Below, piece by piece: positions 1 to 7,572 of a DNA stretch of 64,000 nt. Position numbers and translations under genes: made by a program. The notes under the pieces were generated by a model. The model ran no database searches and was not told the origin of the DNA. It worked only from the letters and a program-made list of their open reading frames with translations. This DNA comes from JAJRTA01 sp965603125 (GTDB lineage Bacteria > Zixibacteria > MSB-5A5 > GN15 > FEB-12), in NCBI GenBank assembly GCA_965603125.1, contig CBFDBU010000014.1, positions 16,919 through 80,918 on the forward strand, written 5' to 3'. Every line of letters begins with the position of its first letter. Positions within the stretch are counted from its first letter, which is position 1.

Positions 1-2098
1 ACAGGTCCGCCTTACCCATCGAATAGTCGGCCAGGGCGTTGGCGATCTGCAGAACCTGCTCCTGGAAGACGATCACACCGTAGGTACTCTTGAGTATCAT
101 CTCTAACTTGGGATGCGGGTAACGAACATTAGCCGCCCCCTTCTTGCGCTCGATATAAGTGTCGATCATGCCCGAGTCGAGCGGCCCCGGCCGGTATAGC
201 GCGTTCATGGCTGTGATGTCGGTGAAACTCTCCGGCGCCAGCTTGCGCAGGTAGTCACGCATCCCGGCCGACTCAAACTGGAAAACACCAACCGTTTCTC
301 CGGCCGCGAACAGCTTGAATACATCCGGGTCGTCAAGAGGTATGCTGTCGATATCAATCGTGATCTCTCGATGGGTCTCCCTGATCATGCGAACGGCGTC
401 GTCAATCACCGTCAGCGTGCGCAGCCCGAGGAAGTCCATCTTGAGCAGCCCGATCTCCTCGACCATCTTCATGTCAAACTGAGTGGTAATCTCGTCCCGG
501 CTCCCTTTGAACAGCGGGACATAATCGGTGAGCGCCGATGGCGCGATCACCACACCGGCGGCATGGGTGGAACAGTGGCGGGCCAGGCCTTCGAGCCTCT
601 TCGAGTAGTCGATCAGACGGCTGATCCGGGAATCCGTTTTGACCAGTTCCGCCAGTTCCGACGACTGCTTGAGCGCTTTCTCAAGGGTCATGTCTACTGC
701 CAACGGAATCATCTTGGCGATCCGGTCTACCTCCCCGTAGGGTATGCCCAGAACGCGCCCGACATCGCGCACCACCGCCCGGGCCGCCATAGTGCCGAAA
801 GTGATTATTTGGCAGACATTATCCTTGCCGTATTTGTCGATGACATACTGGATTATCCGATCCCGGCCTCGATCGGCGAAGTCTATGTCGATGTCCGGCA
901 TAGAGACGCGGTCGGGATTGAGGAAGCGTTCGAACAGCAGGTTGAACTTCAGCGGATCGACATTGGTTATTCGCAGCGCGTAGGAGACCAGTGATCCCGC
1001 TGCGGAGCCTCGACCGGGGCCGACCGGGATATGCTCAGCGCGGGCGTAATCGCAGAAATCCTTCACAATCAGGAAATACCCGGCATAACCCATATCCTTG
1101 ATGACACCCAGTTCGTATTCGAGGCGTTTCTCGATCTGGACCGTGATCTCGTCGTACCGTTCCCTCACGCCTTCTTCACACAGGTGCTTCAGGAAAGCGT
1201 CCGGGTCGACAAACGGCTTCGGCAGCGGGTACACGGGCAGCTTGAGGCCGCCGGTGCCAAGCTCCAGGTTGCAGGCCTCGGCCACCCGGATCGTATTCTC
1301 TAAAGCGGGCTTGAAGTCACCCAGCGCCTGTTCCATTTCTTCTGCTGATTTGAAGTAGATCTGGTCGGTATCATAGCGCATGCGGTCCCGGTCCTCGACC
1401 ATCTTGCCGGTCTGAATACACAGCAAGGCGTCGTGCGCCTCGGCATCATCCCGTTGCAGGTAGTGGCAATCATTGGTCGCCAGAAGCGGTATGCCGGTCT
1501 CGCGCGAGAGGGCCTCGATCTTGGGCAGGAGCAGCTGTTCTTTCTCCAGGCCGTGGTTCTGGATCTCGAGGTAAAAACCATCTTCCCCTAATATCTCCTG
1601 ATACTCGCGGGCGGCCGCAACAGCCGCTTCTGTCTTGCCGCCCAGAAGCAGCCAGTTGATCTCCCCCTTCAGGCAGGCCGAACTGGCAATCAGTCCCTCC
1701 GAATGCTCCCGCAGGAGCGCCTTGTCGATCCGGGGGCGATGATAGAACCCCTCCAGGAAACCGGCGGTCGACAGCTTGATGAGGTTCAGGTAGCCGGTCT
1801 GGTTGCGAGCAAGAAGGATCAGGTGAAACCCGCTGTCAGGGTACCGGCTTGACGGCTGCTTCTCGAAGCGGGTCCCGCCGGCGACGTATGCCTCGGTGCC
1901 GATGATGGGCTTGATTCCGGCACTGGTGGCCTTCTTGTAGAACTCTATGGCGCCGAACATGTTGCCGTGATCCGTGATCGCCAGGGCAGGCATCCGAAGC
2001 TCCCTGGCCAGAGCAACGACCGCGTCCAGGCGGCAAGCCCCGTCCAGAAGCGAATACTGGCTGTGCGTGTGCAGATGTACGAAACTGGAGAACTTCAT
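1..2098 (-). CDS. dnaE: DNA polymerase III alpha subunit (5'-terminal part)
   Basis: Replicative DNA polymerase catalytic subunit; the gene runs off the left window edge, so only about 699 N-terminal residues are visible. Reading from the ATG at 2096-2098, the protein opens with the PHP-domain motif HLHTHSQYSLLDG and continues with TDHGNMFG. The polymerase core follows, with GPGRGSAAGSLVSYAL and the acidic catalytic stretch PDIDIDFADRGRD. Later stretches LKMDFLGLRTLTVI, FQFESAGMRDYL and YRPGPLDSGMID are typical of bacterial DnaE rather than PolC: there is no N-terminal OB or exonuclease insertion. The Shine-Dalgarno is weak. It is transcribed leftward, away from the PEP-CTERM gene, whose terminator lies about 200 bp upstream. 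Identification is firm. Confidence 0.97.
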   Translation of the reverse strand, partial: MKFSSFVHLHTHSQYSLLDGACRLDAVVALARELRMPALAITDHGNMFGAIEFYKKATSAGIKPIIGTEAYVAGGTRFEKQPSSRYPDSGFHLILLARNQTGYLNLIKLSTAGFLEGFYHRPRIDKALLREHSEGLIASSACLKGEINWLLLGGKTEAAVAAAREYQEILGEDGFYLEIQNHGLEKEQLLLPKIEALSRETGIPLLATNDCHYLQRDDAEAHDALLCIQTGKMVEDRDRMRYDTDQIYFKSAEEMEQALGDFKPALENTIRVAEACNLELGTGGLKLPVYPLPKPFVDPDAFLKHLCEEGVRERYDEITVQIEKRLEYELGVIKDMGYAGYFLIVKDFCDYARAEHIPVGPGRGSAAGSLVSYALRITNVDPLKFNLLFERFLNPDRVSMPDIDIDFADRGRDRIIQYVIDKYGKDNVCQIITFGTMAARAVVRDVGRVLGIPYGEVDRIAKMIPLAVDMTLEKALKQSSELAELVKTDSRISRLIDYSKRLEGLARHCSTHAAGVVIAPSALTDYVPLFKGSRDEITTQFDMKMVEEIGLLKMDFLGLRTLTVIDDAVRMIRETHREITIDIDSIPLDDPDVFKLFAAGETVGVFQFESAGMRDYLRKLAPESFTDITAMNALYRPGPLDSGMIDTYIERKKGAANVRYPHPKLEMILKSTYGVIVFQEQVLQIANALADYSMGKADL

Positions 2099-2293
2099 CG
2101 CCCGACGCCAGGACCCTTTCCGGTCATCTCATGCAAGTAGAACAAAGCATCCATCATTCCAAGCGACGCGGGTACAACTGTGAGAACCGTTCCCTCCCGG
2201 GAGAGCTCGCCAACTGCTGCCGCGATGTTACCCCAATGTTGCCCAACAGTCCGCCCCCGTCAAATACTTTCTGGCCCTGGCCGCCTTCTGGGC

Positions 2294-2325
2294 AAAAAGA
2301 AAAGAGCGGCCGCAGGCGACCGCTC
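2294..2325 (-). terminator. Rho-independent terminator after the PEP-CTERM gene
   Basis: On the minus strand GAGCGG and CCGCTC form an outer stem, with a smaller inner stem, followed directly by a T-rich tract (complement of the A-rich run at 2294-2303). It lies about 30 bp past the stop codon of the PEP-CTERM gene and upstream of dnaE, so it separates the two minus-strand genes. Confidence 0.75.
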
Positions 2326-2354
2326 CAGTAAGATTCGGCAAAATAGATAGAGAT

Positions 2355-3008
2355 TTATCTCTTGAGTTTGCGTACCACTCCGACTCCAGCAAGGCCAAGG
2401 CCCAGCAAAAGCATAGTTCCCGGCTCAGGCACGACCGTTTCGGCATCGTGTGAAAAAGGTGCGAAGATTCTCCTGCCTTTAGGGTCATCGTAGTACCCGT
2501 AAGCGTCAAAGTGGACATACTCGTAGGTTGTCGAGACGTTGAATTTGAATATCTGGCCGTACAAGCTGATCCCAGCGTCCCCACCCGGGACATAGTCCTG
2601 AACCATCACGAACGGTCCGGAGGTGGTTACATTGGCAACATGCATTTCCACATAATTGGTGGGGAAAACCCCGTGTCCGGGAATCGGATCATCCGGTGGC
2701 GGCGTACCCCAGGTATAATTGGCTGCGTTGTACGTAGTGCCGGAACCGCCCTCGGGAGTGATAGTCAGAGCGCCGTCCAGCGGTGGCTCGTCAGTCAGCA
2801 GAGCGCTGACAAGGGTGATATCATAGATGGCGCCGTGATTCAAGTTGGCGGCTACAACCCAGAGTTCAAAATCCTGGTCGCTGGTCCACCAAGTGTCGGT
2901 TTCCGAGTTATAATCGCTGCCGGGTATGTACAACTGTAGATTGGGGACGGCAAAGGAACTTGTTGCCAAAAGGCATACCGTAAGAAATGTAAGGGCTATT
3001 CTACTCAT
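2355..3008 (-). CDS. PEP-CTERM sorting-signal secreted protein
   Basis: A 217-residue exported protein. The chosen ATG (3006-3008) follows an AGGAG Shine-Dalgarno at good spacing, and the product starts with a clean signal peptide (MSRIALTFLTVCLLATSSFA). A longer reading frame extends upstream to 3176 but would bury the signal peptide. The C-terminus carries the complete tripartite PEP-CTERM signal: VPEPGT, a hydrophobic helix (MLLLGLGLAGVGVV) and a basic tail RKLKR. The family is processed by exosortase and anchored or released at the cell surface in diderm bacteria that make exopolysaccharide. The body (many Tyr, Trp, Asp and Gly) resembles the choice-of-anchor group of PEP-CTERM proteins, but I cannot assign a function. 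No exosortase is in the window. Confidence 0.85.
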   Translation of the reverse strand: MSRIALTFLTVCLLATSSFAVPNLQLYIPGSDYNSETDTWWTSDQDFELWVVAANLNHGAIYDITLVSALLTDEPPLDGALTITPEGGSGTTYNAANYTWGTPPPDDPIPGHGVFPTNYVEMHVANVTTSGPFVMVQDYVPGGDAGISLYGQIFKFNVSTTYEYVHFDAYGYYDDPKGRRIFAPFSHDAETVVPEPGTMLLLGLGLAGVGVVRKLKR

Positions 3009-3563
3009 GACACTCCTTGCTATCGTCGGTGACGTGCTTGTCACTATCTCTCTCATTGACTCCGTCCGTATCCTCGTCGGATACAAACATCCGAGCAATG
3101 TGCAAGCAATCTCCGGGCCATTTGGATAAACCGCGCTGTTATCATCTCTAAGTGATTGAGACTCTGCCGAATACAATTACACGCCACACAGACCACAACG
3201 GTCAGCACTCCCGCTTGGAAGTCAGAAACTGCAAATAAATGCACATTAATGCAGACAATGACGATTCACTTGCTCCTCTTTGTGGTGTGCGCCGGACACA
3301 GCACCGTACTGTTGGAGGCTATGGCGACCTGACTGCTGGGTTGGCAGACGCCCTGTTGTCGCGAACCGGGCCGAGAGATGGCTTAAGATGTTTTCCCTAA
3401 TTGTCGGTTTTTTCTGAAGCTGACGTCATTTACACTGACAGCCGTTGTCAGCGGCAACTTTTACTTTGATCCCACGCGGAATGTGATATGTTTATGGCTC
3501 GGCGATAACTTACTTAGACTGATGGCAAACAAGAAAATTCACATAAAGAAAGGTACCAGAGAA
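3009..3563. other. Intergenic region between PEP-CTERM gene and recA
   Basis: 555 bp without a convincing gene. It should carry the divergent promoters of the PEP-CTERM gene (minus; a TTGCAC/TATCCG pair near 3100 is a weak candidate) and recA (plus). The only clear structure is the 17-bp inverted repeat at 3435-3451. Confidence 0.5.
3435..3451. promoter_or_regulatory. Inverted repeat upstream of recA, possible operator
   Basis: CTGACA-N5-TGTCAG is a perfect 6-bp inverted repeat about 113 bp upstream of the recA ATG. Its position suits an SOS-type repressor site. It is not identical to the Escherichia (CTGT-N8-ACAG) or Bacillus (GAAC-N4-GTTC) LexA boxes, so the assignment is inference. No lexA gene is in the window. 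Confidence 0.35.
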
Positions 3564-4595
3564 ATGGCAGTGACCATTACGGCCGGTGACCGCAAGAGGG
3601 CGCTCGAGGCCGCTCTCTCCCAGATTGAGCGGTCATTCGGCAAAGGATCAATCATGCGCTTAGGGGACGCCACGGTCCTTGAGGTAGAGGTGATTTCCAC
3701 CGGCTCTCTGGGGCTTGACCGCGCTCTGGGTGTCTGGGGGATTCCGCGCGGGCGGGTTACAGAGGTTTTCGGGCCGGAATCGTCGGGGAAAACGACGTTG
3801 GCTCTGCATATCATCGCCGAGGCGCAGAAAGTAGGTGGTGTGGCGGCCTTTATCGACGCCGAACACGCTCTCGACGCTGCTTACGCGCGAGCACTTGGTG
3901 TCAACACCGATGAGTTGCTCGTGTCGCAGCCGGATACCGGTGAACAGGCGCTGGAAATTACTGAGGCGCTTGTCCGCTCCGGGGGGGTGGATATCGTAGT
4001 GATCGATTCGGTGGCGGCCCTGACGCCCAAGGCGGAAATCGAGGGTGAGATGGGTGACGCCCACATGGGTTTGCAGGCGCGGTTGATGTCGCAAGCGTTG
4101 CGCAAGCTCACGGCGATTATCTCCAAATCTAAAACGGCGGTCGTCTTCATCAACCAGATTCGGATGAGGATTGGTGTCATGTTCGGCAACCCGGAGACGA
4201 CCACCGGCGGCAACGCTCTCAAGTTCTACTCCACGGTGCGGCTGGACATCCGGCGCATCGCCACGATCAAGGACGGTCAGGAAATAATCGGTTCCCGTAC
4301 CCGGGTGCGGGTGGTCAAGAACAAAGTAGCGCCGCCGTTCCGCGACACCGAGTTCGACATCATCTACGGCCACGGAATATCACACGAGGGTGAACTGATT
4401 GATTTCGCCGTCGAGAACAATATCGCGGACAAGTCCGGTTCCTGGTTCAGCTACGGCTCCGACCGCCTCGGGCAGGGGCGTGAGAACGCCAAGCAGTTCC
4501 TGGTTGAACACGACGACGTGCGCGCCGAAATCCTGGGCAAAGTCAAGGAAGCCCTGGGTTGCAAACTCGTCGAGTCGGAAGCGAAAGAGGAGTAG
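3564..4595 (+). CDS. recA: Recombinase RecA
   Basis: Homologous-recombination ATPase that forms filaments on single-stranded DNA and activates the SOS response. The 343-residue product has the Walker A motif GPESSGKTT (about 70-78), the QPDTGEQALEI stretch, Walker B VIDSVAAL, and the loop regions MSQALRKLT and NPETTTGGNALKFY. In-frame starts further upstream exist (3483, 3522), but ATG 3564 has AAAGG upstream and gives the usual RecA N-terminus (TITAGDRKRALEAALSQIE). Small oddities are GVWGIPRGR, where many homologues have G-G, and a short C-terminal tail. No recX or lexA follows; the gene appears to be alone, with the downstream gene having its own promoter. Confidence 0.97.
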   Translation: MAVTITAGDRKRALEAALSQIERSFGKGSIMRLGDATVLEVEVISTGSLGLDRALGVWGIPRGRVTEVFGPESSGKTTLALHIIAEAQKVGGVAAFIDAEHALDAAYARALGVNTDELLVSQPDTGEQALEITEALVRSGGVDIVVIDSVAALTPKAEIEGEMGDAHMGLQARLMSQALRKLTAIISKSKTAVVFINQIRMRIGVMFGNPETTTGGNALKFYSTVRLDIRRIATIKDGQEIIGSRTRVRVVKNKVAPPFRDTEFDIIYGHGISHEGELIDFAVENNIADKSGSWFSYGSDRLGQGRENAKQFLVEHDDVRAEILGKVKEALGCKLVESEAKEE

Positions 4596-4727
4596 AAGGG
4601 GCGTGTCCATTTACGCCTTGCGCTATTGACTTGACAACTGGTGACGAGGGGATGACAAAGGGGCGAGCGAGCGGTTGACAGTTCCGCTATAGGGCACCTG
4701 CGCTGCGCCGTTTCCCCCAATCTCCCC

Positions 4728-4756
4728 TTGACAGACAGGCAGAGGGCGTTCTATCT
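4728..4756 (+). promoter_or_regulatory. Predicted sigma-70-type promoter for the orphan gene
   Basis: TTGACA (4728-4733), a 17-bp spacer and CTATCT (4751-4756). The -35 is perfect and the -10 weaker. It supports translation from ATG 4836 rather than from the TTG that lies inside the -35 element. Confidence 0.5.
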
Positions 4757-4835
4757 TGGCTTCGGCACTACTCTTGAACAAGAGGGGCCGCAAGCCCGTA
4801 CGTCGCTGTGCGCCACAGGTAAGCAGGTGCGCCCT

Positions 4836-5348
4836 ATGGATTTTACTGAACTGTCCAAACTGGCCTTTGTCGGTCTCAAACCCACTCTGGAAAACCACGC
4901 TGGCCTGCGCGTGCTGGCTTCGGAGCGGGCCAGGTTCGAAGGCTGGTTGAAGGTGGAGTTCTGCCGGGTTCTGACTCAGCAGGGAATTCAGCCGGAGACC
5001 GAATCCAGCAAGTATGACGTGGTGTTCGACAAATGGGCGGTGGAGTTGCGGACGATCACCACCAACCTGCGTCACGACCAAGTCAGGAATGTCAAACTCT
5101 CGACCCGAAAGAATGTTGAGACGCTGATCAAGGATATCTGGAAACTCACTAACCCCGGTCGGAAGGTCGGCTATTCCCACCGTGTTATCCTGTTTGTTGT
5201 CTTCCCGATGACACCCGACGACGACAACTGGCGGGACAACCATCTCAGGCAGATATCATCAGAGTTGATTCGCCTGGAAGCGATGCCGTTCCAATTTACG
5301 GGGGGGATTCCGGGCATGTTGTATTTGGGGCTCTGCGCGGGCGAGTAG
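4836..5348 (+). CDS. Conserved-looking protein of unknown function
   Basis: A 170-residue soluble protein that I do not recognise. ATG 4836 is preceded by an AGGT-type Shine-Dalgarno and by a good promoter at 4728-4756. The sequence has an N-terminal helical part (FTELSKLAFVGL), then a mixed region with KYDVVFDKWAVELRTITTN and a hydrophobic strand VILFVVFPMTPDDDNW. The D...E-x-R pattern after a predicted helix containing EFCRVL faintly resembles a PD-(D/E)XK nuclease core with Lys replaced by Arg, but this is speculative. It lies directly after recA in the same direction but is apparently transcribed separately. Codon use matches its neighbours, so there is no sign of recent transfer. Confidence 0.6.
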   Translation: MDFTELSKLAFVGLKPTLENHAGLRVLASERARFEGWLKVEFCRVLTQQGIQPETESSKYDVVFDKWAVELRTITTNLRHDQVRNVKLSTRKNVETLIKDIWKLTNPGRKVGYSHRVILFVVFPMTPDDDNWRDNHLRQISSELIRLEAMPFQFTGGIPGMLYLGLCAGE

Positions 5349-5371
5349 TCACGACTGCCGATCATCCAGGT

Positions 5372-5548
5372 ATGCGCCGCACGATATCCACATCCACGCT
5401 GTCCGGAGCACCGGCGTCTTTGCCGGCTGCCCGTCTACCGGCAGGTGATACTTTCGATTTCAGCAAGCTTCCATTTACAGAGAAGCAGAAGCCGGTGCTC
5501 AAAACACCGGCCCCTGCCACTCCAGCGCAAAAGCGCTACTTGCTTTAA
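5372..5548 (+). other. Small ORF (58 aa) or cluster of hairpins
   Basis: An ATG-started frame encodes 58 residues, ending FSKLPFTEKQKPVLKTPAPA then TPAQKRYLL, with only a weak ribosome-binding site (CCAGG almost touching the ATG). The same DNA contains several inverted repeats: CCGGC/GCCGG (5411-5415/5422-5426), CTGCC/GGCAG (5427-5431/5440-5444), GCCGGTG/CACCGGC (5491-5497/5505-5511) and AGCGC/GCGCT (5524-5528/5533-5537). A 10-bp long-range pair also joins 5406-5415 and 5491-5500. The stem density suggests structured, non-coding or repeat-derived DNA at least as much as a real microprotein. Confidence 0.3.
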
Positions 5549-5591
5549 CCTCGTTTACTTATACAACGAATGGAGTCGCGGGATCCAGCCG

Positions 5592-6038
5592 CTAAGAGGA
5601 TTTCTGCGATTTCCGTACGGTGTTCCGTTTGGGCATGACCGTCCGGCGTTTGTCGGGATCAACGCCCTCAATCACCCAGGCCAGGCCGATTTCCTCCCAG
5701 TTTGGCTCGGTGGCCGCGTCGATAAAGCGCTCCCACTCGTAGATGCCCGTCTGTTTGGCGATGCGCTTGAACTGCATGGTGGTGATCTCGTCGCTGAGAA
5801 TGACCACGGAACGCACCTGGCCGAGCTTCTTAGACAGACGCTGGCCACGTTTCAAGGCCGGTTGAGACTCCGGCGGCAGGATTTCCAGGTCCCTCATGTC
5901 CACAAACATGCCAAACTTTTCATCGGCGGTGGCCAACACCTCTTTCAATTCGGCCAACCACGCCTCCATTTCGTCCACGCCGATCAGGCCTGAGAAAGTA
6001 AGGTGAAAGCCGTATGGCTTCTTGCATATCTTATACAC
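5592..6038 (-). CDS. STAS/SpoIIAA-like small cytoplasmic protein
   Basis: A 148-residue protein starting at a GTG (6036-6038) with GAGG about 6 nt upstream. The pattern is alternating strands and helices: FHLTFSGLIGVDEMEAWLAE, then FGMFVDMRDLEILPPES, then VRSVVILSDEITTMQFKRIA. This resembles the SpoIIAA-like/STAS fold used in small regulatory proteins, but the family assignment rests on visual pattern only. The C-terminus is basic (RRTVMPKRNTVRKSQKSS). It is a monocistronic minus-strand gene between the orphan gene and the nitroreductase. No partner kinase or phosphatase is adjacent. Confidence 0.6.
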   Translation of the reverse strand: MYKICKKPYGFHLTFSGLIGVDEMEAWLAELKEVLATADEKFGMFVDMRDLEILPPESQPALKRGQRLSKKLGQVRSVVILSDEITTMQFKRIAKQTGIYEWERFIDAATEPNWEEIGLAWVIEGVDPDKRRTVMPKRNTVRKSQKSS

Positions 6039-6511
6039 AGGGCGCCTCGTGCACGTGACATGAAAGGTTATAAGTCGACAAGAGTCCCCATGAATTCCGG
6101 ATCAATGTTCGCTCCTTCGCAGAGTATCTACTGTTATCCTTAGTCGGACAAACGTCGTCTGCATTTAGCAGGTTATTGAAAAACCTTTCGCCATACTTGG
6201 AAGCTGGCGGATTCCCGTCTCCGCAGAGATGATGAAGGCGCGCGCTCAGAGATGACCTGTAATGGATGGCAGTGGCTGTTTTGCGTTCTGTTCCGTATTG
6301 TTCATCAGCCTGTTAGTCCCCGATCCTCTCATTGCCACAGATCGATCGCCGACGGAAGTTAACCGCTCCCACCCAAATAGGAACAGGCGGGTCACGGACA
6401 ATTCTCCTTTCATTGCAGAGCGGTAACTGTTAACATGGTCCATGCTTGTCAACGACACGAACACCGACGGCTGATGCGCCGCCATCACCAACCTTAGGAG
6501 GACTATTTGAT
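6039..6511. other. Gene-free stretch before the nitroreductase
   Basis: About 470 bp with no supported gene. Around 6168-6187 the sequence CAGGTTATTGAAAAACC resembles the terminal inverted repeat of the dispersed element described at 27816 and 34085, but no matching second end or hairpin core is seen here. The last 20 bases contain the AGGAGG ribosome-binding site of the nitroreductase. Confidence 0.4.
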
Positions 6512-7441
6512 ATGTGCGCAGACTATATGCCGGGCCATCACGGGCCGGGAGAAACACCCCAGGGGGAGTATCCCAACGAAACCATAAGACTGCTGCACGA
6601 GAGATCCAGTTGCCGCAGTTTCCACGACCGGAAAATCCCGCCCGACGTGCTGCAGTATGTGCTGGGAGCCGGAATCCACGCTGCCACCGGGGGCAATCTG
6701 CAGCCCTATTCGATAATTCAGATCGAGGACGAGAAACAAAAGAAGAAACTGGCCACGATCTGCGAGCAGGAGTTCATCGGCGCCGCTCCGGTAGACCTGC
6801 TGTTCTGTATCGACTGGCATCGCAACCGGAGATGGGCGGAGCTTGAGACCGCGCCCTACAGTGCCACCAACTCTTTCCGGCACTTCTGGATCTCGTTTCA
6901 GGACACGGTCATTGCGGCTCAGAACATCTGCACCGCCGCCGACGCCCTCGGGCTGGGTTCGGTCTATATTGGCACGGTAGTGGACTTCCTCCCGGAGTGC
7001 CGGGAGATGGTTGAACTGCCCGACGGAGTGCTGCCGGTGGTGCTACTCTGCCTGGGATACCCGAAGACCAGGCCTCTGCCCCGGAAAAAACTCGGTGTGC
7101 CGGTCGTGGTTCATAGCGAGAAGTACCGGGAGCTGGAGGACTCGAAACTTCTGGACGCGCTTGAGCAGAAATTCCCCACGATGCCGCCCGAGCGGAGAAC
7201 ACCGGTCACCGAGGAGCAACTCGAGACGATAGCGCAGGTCTGCCGCGAAGTACACGGTGAGCAGTTTGCGGCAAGTTGCATAGACAGGATACGGAAACAG
7301 GGTCGTATAAGTGTCGCCCAGAGGTATTTCGGTCTTCACTACCGGGCCGATGTGATGCCTGCGGACAACGCGCGATTCCTTGCCATCATAGAGGAATTCG
7401 GATTCAAGTGGTTTCGCCCGTACAAGCCGGAGGCCCGCTGA
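6512..7441 (+). CDS. Nitroreductase-family FMN oxidoreductase
   Basis: A 309-residue flavin-dependent NAD(P)H oxidoreductase of the NfsA/Frp-like branch. ATG 6512 lies 10 nt after a perfect AGGAGG (6496-6501); an in-frame TTG further upstream (6446) is ignored. Features are the N-terminal ETIRLLHERSSCRSFHDRKI (FMN phosphate-binding R-S-x-R type motif), AATGGNLQPYSIIQI, and ADALGLGSVYIGTV followed by PVVLLCLGYPKTRP, all typical of the fold. The C-terminal 80 residues (QVCREVHGEQFAASCIDRIR and on) extend past the catalytic domain. The substrate cannot be predicted. It stands alone before tilS, separated by about 130 bp. Confidence 0.85.
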   Translation: MCADYMPGHHGPGETPQGEYPNETIRLLHERSSCRSFHDRKIPPDVLQYVLGAGIHAATGGNLQPYSIIQIEDEKQKKKLATICEQEFIGAAPVDLLFCIDWHRNRRWAELETAPYSATNSFRHFWISFQDTVIAAQNICTAADALGLGSVYIGTVVDFLPECREMVELPDGVLPVVLLCLGYPKTRPLPRKKLGVPVVVHSEKYRELEDSKLLDALEQKFPTMPPERRTPVTEEQLETIAQVCREVHGEQFAASCIDRIRKQGRISVAQRYFGLHYRADVMPADNARFLAIIEEFGFKWFRPYKPEAR

Positions 7442-7572
7442 GAGCAGTCTCCGCCACATGTTGCCAGCCCCGCTTCCGACCGGTCAGTGGGCCGTCGCTC
7501 GCTCTTTTCTCCTCGTCGTGACCACTTTGTTCTCGACCTTTCACGGTCGGCCGTCGTATCTTTCTTACAAGC

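Noticed and set aside
371..994. A 207-codon plus-strand frame opposite dnaE
   Set aside because: dnaE catalytic and PHP motifs read clearly on the minus strand through this region.
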